Source of the DNA: Kiritimatiellota bacterium
GTDB lineage: Bacteria; Verrucomicrobiota; Kiritimatiellia; JAAZAB01
Assembly: GCA_008636095.1 (NCBI GenBank)
Contig: VSJD01000078.1
Location: 1 to 10,000 of the forward strand
Length of the DNA stretch: 10,000 bases
Direction of reading: 5' to 3'
This document shows, piece after piece, positions 1-5,930 of the stretch (positions are counted from its first letter, which is position 1; each line of letters starts with the position of its first letter). The notes under the pieces were generated by a model, which searched no databases, was not told the origin of the DNA, and was given only the letters and a program-made list of their open reading frames with translations. The translations under genes and the position numbers were made by a program.

Positions 1-76
1 GATTTTTTTGACGTGGCCTTTTTTGATGTTTTCTTGTTCTTCATGGTAATTCTTAACGTTTAAGGTACAAGATGTA

Positions 77-432
77 GGGGGCGACAGGTTTCGACGGGTT
101 GGTTGAAGCTCCTGTGGCGCGCCGAGGACCCCGGTTGGCCTCGTAAAATATCCGGGAAAAAAAACACAAAAGCCAATACAGAATTGGCCCTCGCGGCTTA
201 ATTGTTCCGCGACGTCTTACTGCTGACGATCCGCTAAGCAGAATAAGGCGACGATAGCGGGTTAGTTGTCGGGTCGTGCGACCGGGCCCGGCGGCGAAAT
301 CAACAGGACGCTGGCTGTGGGCGCATGGAGTGCCGATCTTCCGCGAACACAGTGAGACCTTAATGACCGGACACGCGCGTAGATGCAGGAATGACGCTTA
401 CTCGGACGGGGGTTCGAATCCCCCCGCCTCCA
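77..432 (+). ncRNA. ssrA: tmRNA (transfer-messenger RNA)
   Basis: This is a one-piece tmRNA, which rescues ribosomes stalled on broken mRNA by acting first as an alanyl-tRNA and then as a short message. The 5' end GGGGGCG pairs fully with CGCCTCC at 425-431 (one G-U) to form the acceptor stem, and A432 is the discriminator. The T arm is GGGGG-TTCGAAT-CCCCC just before that stem. The 5' side has the family hallmark GACAGGTTTCGACGGG. CCCGG near 131 and CCGGG near 152 could form the first pseudoknot stem, flanking the typical TCGTAAAA stretch. The tag frame GCC AAT ACA GAA TTG GCC CTC GCG GCT TAA (172-201) encodes ANTELALAA, so a tagged protein would end AANTELALAA including the alanine carried by the tRNA part. 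A hairpin TCGCGG/CCGCGA encloses the tag stop. CCA is not encoded, because A432 is followed by TTC. The exact 5' end is inferred from the stem. Confidence 0.97.
172..201 (+). other. tmRNA tag reading frame (ANTELALAA, stop)
   Basis: This is the mRNA-like part of the tmRNA. The resume codon is taken as GCC at 172, by analogy with the GCA resume codon of Escherichia coli, and the frame runs nine codons to TAA at 199-201. The terminal LALAA fits the hydrophobic C-degron read by ClpXP and related proteases. The exact resume codon is inferred. If it were the preceding AAA, the tag would gain a lysine. Confidence 0.85.
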
Positions 433-485
433 TTCGACGTGTCCCGATTAATCGGGACAAGCTCACTTGTGGTGAGCTTGTCGAA
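433..485. repeat. Nested palindromes directly after the tmRNA
   Basis: Three inverted repeats are stacked here. An 18-bp perfect palindrome, GTCCCGATTAATCGGGAC, lies at 441-458. It overlaps an 11-bp stem, GACAAGCTCAC (456-466) with GTGAGCTTGTC (472-482), around the loop TTGTG. Outer TTCGAC (433-438) pairs with GTCGAA (480-485). There is no T-run after the hairpin, so it is not a classical terminator. It could still protect or help form the tmRNA 3' end. The TGAGCTTGTCGAACCATGG part resembles intergenic repeats common in many Gram-negative genomes. The rest of the spacer to 663 holds no convincing gene. Confidence 0.75.
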
Positions 486-663
486 CCATGGCGAGCCATA
501 ATCCTTCGATATGCAACACAGCAAGCAGTTTCTTGACAGACGCGACGAATGCCCTGAGCAAATGCGTCGAAAGGCAATTCCTTTTGTTTTACGTACTACG
601 CCTTCTCCCCGTTCAGAAATAATCTTGCGCTTCCCTGCCGGTAGGTCATAATGCTTTTCCATT

Positions 664-1974
664 ATGATCGCAACCCTGATCTTTCAGCAAGCCCGGCAGA
701 AACGCCGTGAACTGATCATGCTGGCCGGCATGATCGCGCTTTATTTTTTCTCCTACTTTCAGCGCGTGGCCGTACCCGGCACGGTCTTTAATGAACTCCA
801 GGTGGATTTTAACGCCTCGGCTGTGGCCATTACCACACTGGGCGCACTGTTCCTGTACGTCTACGGTTCCTGGCAGATTTTTGCCGGCCTGCTGGCCGAC
901 CGCTTTGGCGGCTTGCGCATGTTGTTGATCGGCGGTTTGCTGATGACGGTCGGAGCATTGATATTTCCGCTCGCGCGCTCCCTGCCCCTGCTTTACACCA
1001 CCCGCGTACTGGTGGCATTCGGTGCCAGCTTCATGTATATCAGCCTGATCAAGGAAATTGACACGCTGTTTGATCGTAGGCATTTTGCCATGTTATTGAG
1101 TGTGACGCTCTTTTTCGGTTATTCGGGTGGGTTGTTCGGCACGCTCCCGCTGGAGCGGGCCGTTGATTGGTTCGGCTGGCGCGCCTCGTTTCTTGGCGTA
1201 GGTTTGCTTACCGCCGGCGTCCTGCTCGGTAATGTCTGGCTGATGAAAAGAATCCGACGCCCGGAACCTCCACACCGTCGCGCGCTCCGCCTGTTCATCA
1301 AGGATATCATCCAAAACCGGTGCGGTTGGTACATTATTGTTCCCAGCGCCATTAACTTTTCGATTTATTTTTTATTCCAGGCTTCCATTGGCAAGAAAAT
1401 GCTGTCGGACGCCTGCGGGGCCAATTCGGCCCAGGCCGCCGCCATTATGTTCGGCATGTTGCTGACGACCATGGTCTTTACGTCCTTGTCCGGATTCCTC
1501 TCCCGACTGATCGGCAACCGCCGTAAACCGCTAATTATCGGCGGGACCAGCCTGACCCTTGGCGCGCTCACGTTCATGCTCTGGGTACTGGCGCATCCAT
1601 CCGACACGGCGGGACTGATGGCGGCAGGCTGTGTTTTACTGGGGATCAGCGTCTCGATCTCGCCGCTCTTAACCAGTACGATGAAAGAGGTCAATCCCGA
1701 GGAGGCGGCCGCCACCTCGGTGGGCTTAATTAACTGCCTGAGTTACCTGTGCGTGGCGGCCACCACCAACCTGGCCGGCATGGCGATGGACGCGTTTCGC
1801 GAACAGGCCGTGGTCACAACGCAGGCCATTATTTATCCGGCCAGCGCCTATCGCATGATCCTGCTGGGGTGCCTGATCGCCGCGGCGGCGTCCTGGATCA
1901 GTTCGCTCTTTATTTCCGAAACGCGAGGCCTGTGTACCTACCGGCAAAGGTTGCGTTTAAGGTTGCGTTTTTGA
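664..1974 (+). CDS. MFS transporter
   Basis: This encodes a 436-residue integral membrane protein of the major facilitator superfamily, which moves small solutes through a rocker-switch pore, usually driven by ion gradients. The sequence shows about 12 hydrophobic helices. The loop after helix 2 carries the MFS motif A, GLLADRFGGLR (residues 75-85). A basic central loop, KRIRRPEPPHRRALRLFIK, separates the two six-helix halves. The overall look (an N-terminal start helix with YFFSYFQRVAVPG, then SWQIFAGLLADRFG) suggests an organic-anion or sugar-phosphate type MFS, but the substrate cannot be read. The ATG at 664 is chosen because it opens the frame. No good ribosome binding site precedes it, and ATG at 718 is an alternative. 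The C-terminus RQRLRLRLRF is encoded by a 12-bp tandem repeat and may be a recent extension. It stands alone in its transcription block, 208 bp from the next gene. Confidence 0.9.
   Translation: MIATLIFQQARQKRRELIMLAGMIALYFFSYFQRVAVPGTVFNELQVDFNASAVAITTLGALFLYVYGSWQIFAGLLADRFGGLRMLLIGGLLMTVGALIFPLARSLPLLYTTRVLVAFGASFMYISLIKEIDTLFDRRHFAMLLSVTLFFGYSGGLFGTLPLERAVDWFGWRASFLGVGLLTAGVLLGNVWLMKRIRRPEPPHRRALRLFIKDIIQNRCGWYIIVPSAINFSIYFLFQASIGKKMLSDACGANSAQAAAIMFGMLLTTMVFTSLSGFLSRLIGNRRKPLIIGGTSLTLGALTFMLWVLAHPSDTAGLMAAGCVLLGISVSISPLLTSTMKEVNPEEAAATSVGLINCLSYLCVAATTNLAGMAMDAFREQAVVTTQAIIYPASAYRMILLGCLIAAAASWISSLFISETRGLCTYRQRLRLRLRF
1947..1970 (+). repeat. 12-bp perfect tandem repeat at the end of the MFS gene
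   Basis: Two exact copies of AAGGTTGCGTTT lie back to back and end just before the TGA stop at 1972-1974. They encode most of the arginine/leucine tail. The unit is a multiple of three, so a copy-number change would not disturb the frame. Confidence 0.85.
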
Positions 1975-2004
1975 TTGATTACTCAAGCAAGTATGGCATA
2001 TTAT
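1975..2004 (+). promoter_or_regulatory. Candidate sigma-70-type promoter for the FHA gene
   Basis: TTGATT (1975-1980) and TATTAT (1999-2004) are separated by 18 bp in an AT-rich patch immediately after the transporter stop, upstream of the next + strand gene. Spacing and match are reasonable but not strong. No experimental or comparative support is available from the window. Confidence 0.35.
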
Positions 2005-2040
2005 ATCTGACAGCAAGAAAGAGCGAAGTGAAGCACCCCG

Positions 2041-2159
2041 CGCCAAAGTGCGGATATCTGTGCGGAGCTCCGCCGAAGCCAACCCGGCGTCGCCCGTTGG
2101 GCTATGCCGGGTCGCCTTGTCATTCTCACCCCCGCGGCAAGCCGCGGAGCACTTTGGCG
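2041..2159. repeat. Structured intergenic repeat with inverted ends
   Basis: CGCCAAAGTGC (2041-2051) and GCACTTTGGCG (2149-2159) are perfect 11-bp inverted ends. Inside lie the palindrome GCGGAGCTCCGC (2062-2073), the pair ACCCGGC/GCCGGGT (about 2083-2112), and a tight hairpin CCGCGGC-AA-GCCGCGG (2132-2147). The packing of four nested stems in about 120 bp suggests a small dispersed palindromic element. The frame of the FHA gene happens to stay open through it, which would give a spurious N-terminal extension. Confidence 0.6.
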
Positions 2160-2182
2160 AAGGCGAGTCACGCAAAGGTCTT

Positions 2183-3505
2183 ATGGGCAAACCTCAGCAT
2201 CATCTGGTTGTAGAAGTGGGTCCGGACAAGGGGCTCACCATCACCGTTCCGCCCCACGGTATTCGGGTGGGACGCTCATCCAACAATGACGTGGTGCTCA
2301 AAGATTCTGTCATGTCCCGCTTCCATTGCCGGTTTTTTTTCAAACCGGACGACGGCCTGTGGGCGGAGGATCTGGGCAGTGCCAATCAAACCCTCCTGAA
2401 CCAGGCCCCCATGCACGTGGCGCGACTGCATGTCGGCGACCATCTGGTCCTGGGTGATACCACCATTAAGGTAGATAACGACAGCATCCTGGATGCCACC
2501 ACCACCCGCAAGCTGTTCGACTCGCCGGTAGCGGAGGGGCCAGCCGACGGCAAGATTGAATTCCGCCACGCCTCCAACGGCAAAGAACCCGGCCGCAAGC
2601 CCTTGCGTGCGGCACTGATGACCCTGCTTATCCTACTGGCAGCGTTTGGCGCTCTGCTGTGGATTTACAAAACAACACCACGCGTCCGTGACACAGCCGA
2701 ATCCAAGCCCTCCGACACCGCCCGCGTGCAAGCGCTGAGCATTTCCTACGAAAAAGTCCAGGCCGATGCCAAGAACATCTTCCGGTACGTGCTGGAACTG
2801 GAAGCCAATGAGCTTTCCATCCAAATCACCGACCTGCAGAATAAACGCCAGGTCGCCGGGCAACAGCACCGCCAAGTGGCCCCCGAAATATTGCAAAGCC
2901 TATCCGACACTATCGAACAAGCCGATTTCTTTGCACTTAAGGAATCCTACCAGGGCGTTGCTACGGATGTCTGGGATCTAATTGACCTGAGCGTGACCAT
3001 CAATCGGAAAACCCACCGGGTATGGGTACTTAACACCCATGAGCCGGAAGCGTGCAAGGCCGTCCGGGAAGCCATCGAGGAATTTGGGCAGAACGAATTG
3101 GGGCTGGCCGCGCTGGCGATGGCGCCGGAAAAGCTCATAGACATGGCACGCGCCGCATCGCTGTTAGGACGTAGTCTGTACGATCAGCGCGAAGTCAAGC
3201 ACGACAATCTGGCCAATGCCATCCGATCACTGCATGAAGTCGAGTGGTACCTGGAAACGATTGAACCCAAGCCCGATTTTTATGCCAGTGCCGTGGTACT
3301 GCGCACGGAGGCCGAACGCGAAATGCAGGCAAGCGGTAACGACCTCATGTTCCTTGCCGAGCGTGCCATCCGCCTGAAGGACTGGAACGAGGCCGCGCTC
3401 CAGTTGCGCCTGTTGTGTGAAAAAATCCCGGACCGCGCGGACAGCCGTCACCAGAATGCCCGCAAGAAACTACTTGCCGTGGAACGCCATCTGAAAACGA
3501 AATAA
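2183..3505 (+). CDS. FHA-domain single-pass membrane protein
   Basis: This 440-residue protein is probably anchored in the inner membrane with its FHA domain in the cytoplasm. FHA domains bind phosphothreonine peptides made by Ser/Thr kinases. The domain spans about residues 8-97: GIRVGRSSNNDVVL holds the conserved G30-R31 and the N34-N35-D36 region, and DSVMSRFH holds S45 and H48. A polar linker follows, then a membrane helix at about 143-162 (ALMTLLILLAAFGALLWIY). Residues 190-305 form a mixed region (YVLELEANELSIQ, then DLSVTINRKTHRVWV) resembling small uncharacterised beta-rich domains. Residues 320-437 are helical and TPR-like (FLAERAIRLKDWNEAALQL). ATG 2183 is preferred over the upstream GTG at 2048, because AAAGG at 2174-2178 precedes it and the upstream codons come from a repeat element. 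The PEGA lipoprotein gene follows, suggesting a shared envelope role. The kinase partner is not in the window. Confidence 0.88.
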   Translation: MGKPQHHLVVEVGPDKGLTITVPPHGIRVGRSSNNDVVLKDSVMSRFHCRFFFKPDDGLWAEDLGSANQTLLNQAPMHVARLHVGDHLVLGDTTIKVDNDSILDATTTRKLFDSPVAEGPADGKIEFRHASNGKEPGRKPLRAALMTLLILLAAFGALLWIYKTTPRVRDTAESKPSDTARVQALSISYEKVQADAKNIFRYVLELEANELSIQITDLQNKRQVAGQQHRQVAPEILQSLSDTIEQADFFALKESYQGVATDVWDLIDLSVTINRKTHRVWVLNTHEPEACKAVREAIEEFGQNELGLAALAMAPEKLIDMARAASLLGRSLYDQREVKHDNLANAIRSLHEVEWYLETIEPKPDFYASAVVLRTEAEREMQASGNDLMFLAERAIRLKDWNEAALQLRLLCEKIPDRADSRHQNARKKLLAVERHLKTK

Positions 3506-3546
3506 CATGCAGGAAAAATTAATTAGGCGGCTACGCCATAACTTTT

Positions 3547-3653
3547 CTGGATTCCCGACCCAGGCTACGCCGGAGGCTTCGCCGAGGCGAGTTAGATCGG
3601 GAATGACAATTACACGCCACCACTCTGTCATTCCCGCGCAAGCGGAAATCCAG
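3547..3653. repeat. Two inverted copies of a dispersed intergenic repeat
   Basis: CTGGATTCCCG (3547-3557) ending in CGGGAATGACA (3598-3608) is one copy. The reverse copy runs TGTCATTCCCG (3626-3636) to CGGAAATCCAG (3643-3653). The inner arms match perfectly over 11 bp and the outer arms differ by one base, so the whole stretch could fold as a long two-step hairpin. The second copy reads, on the - strand, CTGGATTTCCGCTTGCGCGG, a word type widely seen between genes in many bacteria. The left copy has a longer middle carrying GGCTTCGCCGAGGCGAG. It lies between the FHA and PEGA genes and may stabilise or attenuate a joint transcript. Confidence 0.8.
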
Positions 3654-3672
3654 TCTCAACCTTGAAATTCCT

Positions 3673-5022
3673 ATGCATAAATTCAATTTAATCCTGCTGA
3701 CCGCTACACTGACGGCCGGACTAATGCTCTCGGCCTGTCGGCTGGATCGTGACACCTTGCGCGGCGGCCAGTTGTACGTAACCTCCACTCCGGCGGACGC
3801 CACCTTGATCTGTGACGGCGTCAATATGGGCCAGACACCGGCCACCGTCATGGATGTGACCGCTGGCGAGCACTTGCTGATCCTGCGCAAGAGCGGCTAT
3901 CGGGAGGTTCGTAAAACCGTGGTGACGCAACCGAGTGAACGGCAATCCGTGGATTTGAAGCTGGAACCGCAGACCGGCCTGCTACTGATTTTGTCCACGC
4001 CTTCCGGAGCGGAGATTGACTTGGACGGCGTCAGCGCGGGTAAAACGCCGCTGTACCTGCACGATACTCCGTTCGGCCAGCATCGGATCACGGCCAGTGT
4101 ACCTGGCCATCTGCCCCGCGTAATTACCTTGACCGTGGCGGATCAAGTCCCACAGAAAATCGAGATTAACCTGACGTCGGATTCCGCCCGGATCCTGGTC
4201 GAAACCGCACCGACCGGCGCGGTGATTACGCTTGACGGGGCCACCATCGGCAAAACACCGCAGAACCTGCCGGCCATTGCCAGCGGGACACACACGATCG
4301 AACTCGCCTTGCCGGGGTATTCCCCGTTCCAAAAAGAGTTTAGTGTACAGGCTGGCGACCAGCGCACCATCAAAACGACACTGGCTCCCCTTCCCGGCAA
4401 ACTGACCGTGCTGTCCACACCGCCGGCTGCGCGGATTTATTTGAATGACCAATACAAGGCAGAAACCCCGCACTCCGCAGATGTACCGGCCGGCCAGTAC
4501 GCCATCCGCGCTGAAGCCCGCGGCTTCGATCCACAGACGCGCACGAACAGGGTGGTGATCGGCACGGAATCCGTTGTGGAGTTCAACCTGGTAAAGAGCA
4601 GTGGCACCATCCTGATTTCCACCGAACCGCCGGGCATTGGCGTTTACATGGACGGTGAATTACGGGGTACTACGCGGGGCCAGCGTTCGATCTCGGAACA
4701 ACTACCGATTGATTTCGTCCCGCGGGGCAAGCGGATGCTCCAGTTCACGCGGCCGGGCTATTTTAATATCACCCGGACAGTGGATATCCAGCCCAAGCAG
4801 ACGGTGATCCTCCATGAGAAACTGCAACTCCGGCCCGTGCCGTTTGTACCAAGCATAATTATACGAACCGGCCAAAACGCCGAAGACACTTTCCGAGGCA
4901 TTGTTCGGGAACGGTTTGATAACGGCAACATCAAACTGGAAATCGAACCGGGCATCTTTAAGACATTCACCCCGCCCGAAATTATGTCCATCGAGAGCAT
5001 TACAAACGCCGTGGCGCCATAA
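3673..5022 (+). CDS. Lipoprotein with five PEGA repeats
   Basis: This is a 449-residue exported lipoprotein. MHKFNLILLTATLTAGLMLS is a signal peptide, and LSAC is a lipobox with Cys22 as the acylated residue. Five PEGA repeats of about 70 residues follow at 31-99, 101-169, 171-239, 241-308 and 310-386. Each shows the pattern STP-A-hydrophobic-DG-GxTP, then a G-H-hydrophobic turn and a PGY/SGY-like end (for example LILSTPSGAEIDLDG, then GKTPLYL). PEGA domains are beta-sandwich surface modules, mostly of unknown ligand, that often sit on S-layer, kinase or envelope proteins. Repeat 5 is longer and less regular. The tail (about 392-445: RTGQNAEDTFRGIV, then KLEIEPGIFKTFTPPEI) looks like a small SH3-like beta barrel. 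The gene follows the FHA membrane protein by 167 bp, a spacer filled by a repeat. No clear ribosome binding site is seen. The start is set by the signal peptide. Confidence 0.9.
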   Translation: MHKFNLILLTATLTAGLMLSACRLDRDTLRGGQLYVTSTPADATLICDGVNMGQTPATVMDVTAGEHLLILRKSGYREVRKTVVTQPSERQSVDLKLEPQTGLLLILSTPSGAEIDLDGVSAGKTPLYLHDTPFGQHRITASVPGHLPRVITLTVADQVPQKIEINLTSDSARILVETAPTGAVITLDGATIGKTPQNLPAIASGTHTIELALPGYSPFQKEFSVQAGDQRTIKTTLAPLPGKLTVLSTPPAARIYLNDQYKAETPHSADVPAGQYAIRAEARGFDPQTRTNRVVIGTESVVEFNLVKSSGTILISTEPPGIGVYMDGELRGTTRGQRSISEQLPIDFVPRGKRMLQFTRPGYFNITRTVDIQPKQTVILHEKLQLRPVPFVPSIIIRTGQNAEDTFRGIVRERFDNGNIKLEIEPGIFKTFTPPEIMSIESITNAVAP

Positions 5023-5075
5023 GGCGGAGCGTTACACGCAACCCAATTGCGGATTACGAAGAAAAATATCCCGCG

Positions 5076-5753
5076 TCAAGGCATCGGCAGAGCGGGCATG
5101 CCCATCACCGTATAGTCCGCAGGCGGACTGAATACGGCATCGGAAATCGGTGCTTTCGAAAGACTTTGGAGCTCCGTCCGGCTTGTCACAGGCTTGTCCT
5201 TTGTAAGTACGGTGGATTCGGACCGCACAATGAGCCCCTTCATGGCGGCCAAGCCTCCAAAGCTTGTTGCTTTGAAGGCATCCTGCGCATAAACCCGAAA
5301 AGGTTCCATCTCCGAGGCGTCCGAAGCGTTAGCTATCCAGCATCGGATCGTCGTGCCGCCGCCCGATGAGCCGGCATATTCTTCGCAGGTGTATCCGTTA
5401 ATGGCCTGAACTTTACCGGTTTTTTGAATTACCGATTTGTCCTGGCCGGTAGCCGTCTCCGGCGCTGATAGAGCCAGCATGCTTTGCATGAACTCCAGCG
5501 GCATGACCATGACTTGTTTCTGCTTGTGGTCCAGGAAGAATAACTTCTTGGACTTCAAATCAACAATGGATGATATAAGCTTATCCGAAAAATCAATGCG
5601 CGCCTTCTGACCTTTCATTTTCATGGTCATCGTGGAACCTTTACCCGACTCCGTGGGCATGGCACTGGTTTCCAGAGTATGAACCACGGTCAGATCCGCC
5701 AGCGCCACGCTCACCCACAATGCCAGCCAAAAACCGACAATCAAAATCTTCAT
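5076..5753 (-). CDS. Secreted DUF4412-like protein
   Basis: This encodes a 225-residue exported protein of unknown function. MKILIVGFWLALWVSVALA is a signal peptide, cut probably before Asp20. The body fits DUF4412: a beta-rich region with TMTMKMKGQKARIDF, then SIVDLKSKKLFFLDHKQKQVMVMPLEF, where the protein is described as bound to or measured by small ligand-like strands, and later GYTCEEYAG and TIRCWIA. Cys123 and Cys138 could form a disulfide in the periplasm. Family members resemble LolA/LolB-like half barrels, but this is inferred from strand pattern, not shown. The start at 5753 is preferred over the frame's opening ATG at 5783, because GAAAGGA sits 7 bp upstream of it and the signal peptide begins there. 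It is convergent with the PEGA gene (53-bp gap, no obvious terminator). The repeat-rich spacer behind it separates it from cinA. Confidence 0.8.
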   Translation of the reverse strand: MKILIVGFWLALWVSVALADLTVVHTLETSAMPTESGKGSTMTMKMKGQKARIDFSDKLISSIVDLKSKKLFFLDHKQKQVMVMPLEFMQSMLALSAPETATGQDKSVIQKTGKVQAINGYTCEEYAGSSGGGTTIRCWIANASDASEMEPFRVYAQDAFKATSFGGLAAMKGLIVRSESTVLTKDKPVTSRTELQSLSKAPISDAVFSPPADYTVMGMPALPMP

Positions 5754-5760
5754 AATTATT

Positions 5761-5766
5761 CCTTTC
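5761..5766 (-). promoter_or_regulatory. Ribosome binding site deciding the DUF4412 start
   Basis: On the - strand GAAAGG, followed by A, lies 7 bases before ATG 5753-5751. It is the clearest Shine-Dalgarno match in the window. It supports the shorter protein starting MKILIVG rather than the longer frame from 5783. Confidence 0.75.
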
Positions 5767-5841
5767 TTGAGTTCCTTGGGCAAACTGTCTTCCCTCTTCA
5801 GTCTTTCGTCTTTAATTTTTTCCAGTCTGGCATCTGGCGTC

Positions 5842-5888
5842 CGTCATCCGGCGTCTCTTTTCGGGGCGACGTGGCGTCATCCGTCGTC
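5842..5888. repeat. 14-bp imperfect direct repeat in the spacer after cinA
   Basis: CGTCATCCGGCGTC (5842-5855) and CGTCATCCGTCGTC (5875-5888) match at 13 of 14 positions. More degenerate relatives (GGCATCTGGCGTCCGTC) lie just before the first copy. On the - strand they read GACG-CGGATGACG. The spacer shows no coding signal. Confidence 0.6.
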
Positions 5889-5913
5889 CCTGCTTCGCCA
5901 AGGCTTCGCAGGG
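5888..5913. repeat. TTCGCC/GGCTTCGC-type hairpin downstream of cinA
   Basis: CCCTGC (5888-5893) and GCAGGG (5908-5913) pair around a loop TTCGCCAAGGCTTC, in which CTTCGC is repeated. It lies 18 bp past the cinA stop and could end or stabilise that transcript, but there is no U-run. Similar CTTCGCC-AGGC words occur at 2155-2168 and 3577-3591. Confidence 0.5.
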
Positions 5914-5930
5914 CAAGCTGTCCTCAGTCT

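Noticed and set aside
1..76. tmRNA promoter
   Set aside because: Several TTG-type boxes (TTGACG at 8, TTGATG at 23, TTCTTG at 31) occur, but none has a good -10 at proper spacing from the tmRNA start, so no single one could be supported.
1..500. Genomic island inserted at the tmRNA
   Set aside because: No integrase, no duplicated tmRNA 3' end and no mobile genes are found downstream in the window.
276..662. Open frames on both strands over the tmRNA 3' part and the following spacer, including one - strand product with a GGGGIRTP stretch
   Set aside because: The GGGGIRTP string is the translated complement of the T arm and acceptor stem, a common artefact. No ribosome binding site or family resemblance is seen, and the frames overlap a clear tmRNA.
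2048..2182. GTG start giving the FHA protein 45 extra N-terminal residues
   Set aside because: The extra codons fall entirely in a palindromic repeat. The ATG at 2183 has AAAGG in front of it and the FHA fold begins soon after.
5023..5075. Bidirectional terminator between the PEGA and DUF4412 genes
   Set aside because: The 53-bp convergent gap shows no stable stem with a T-run on either strand.
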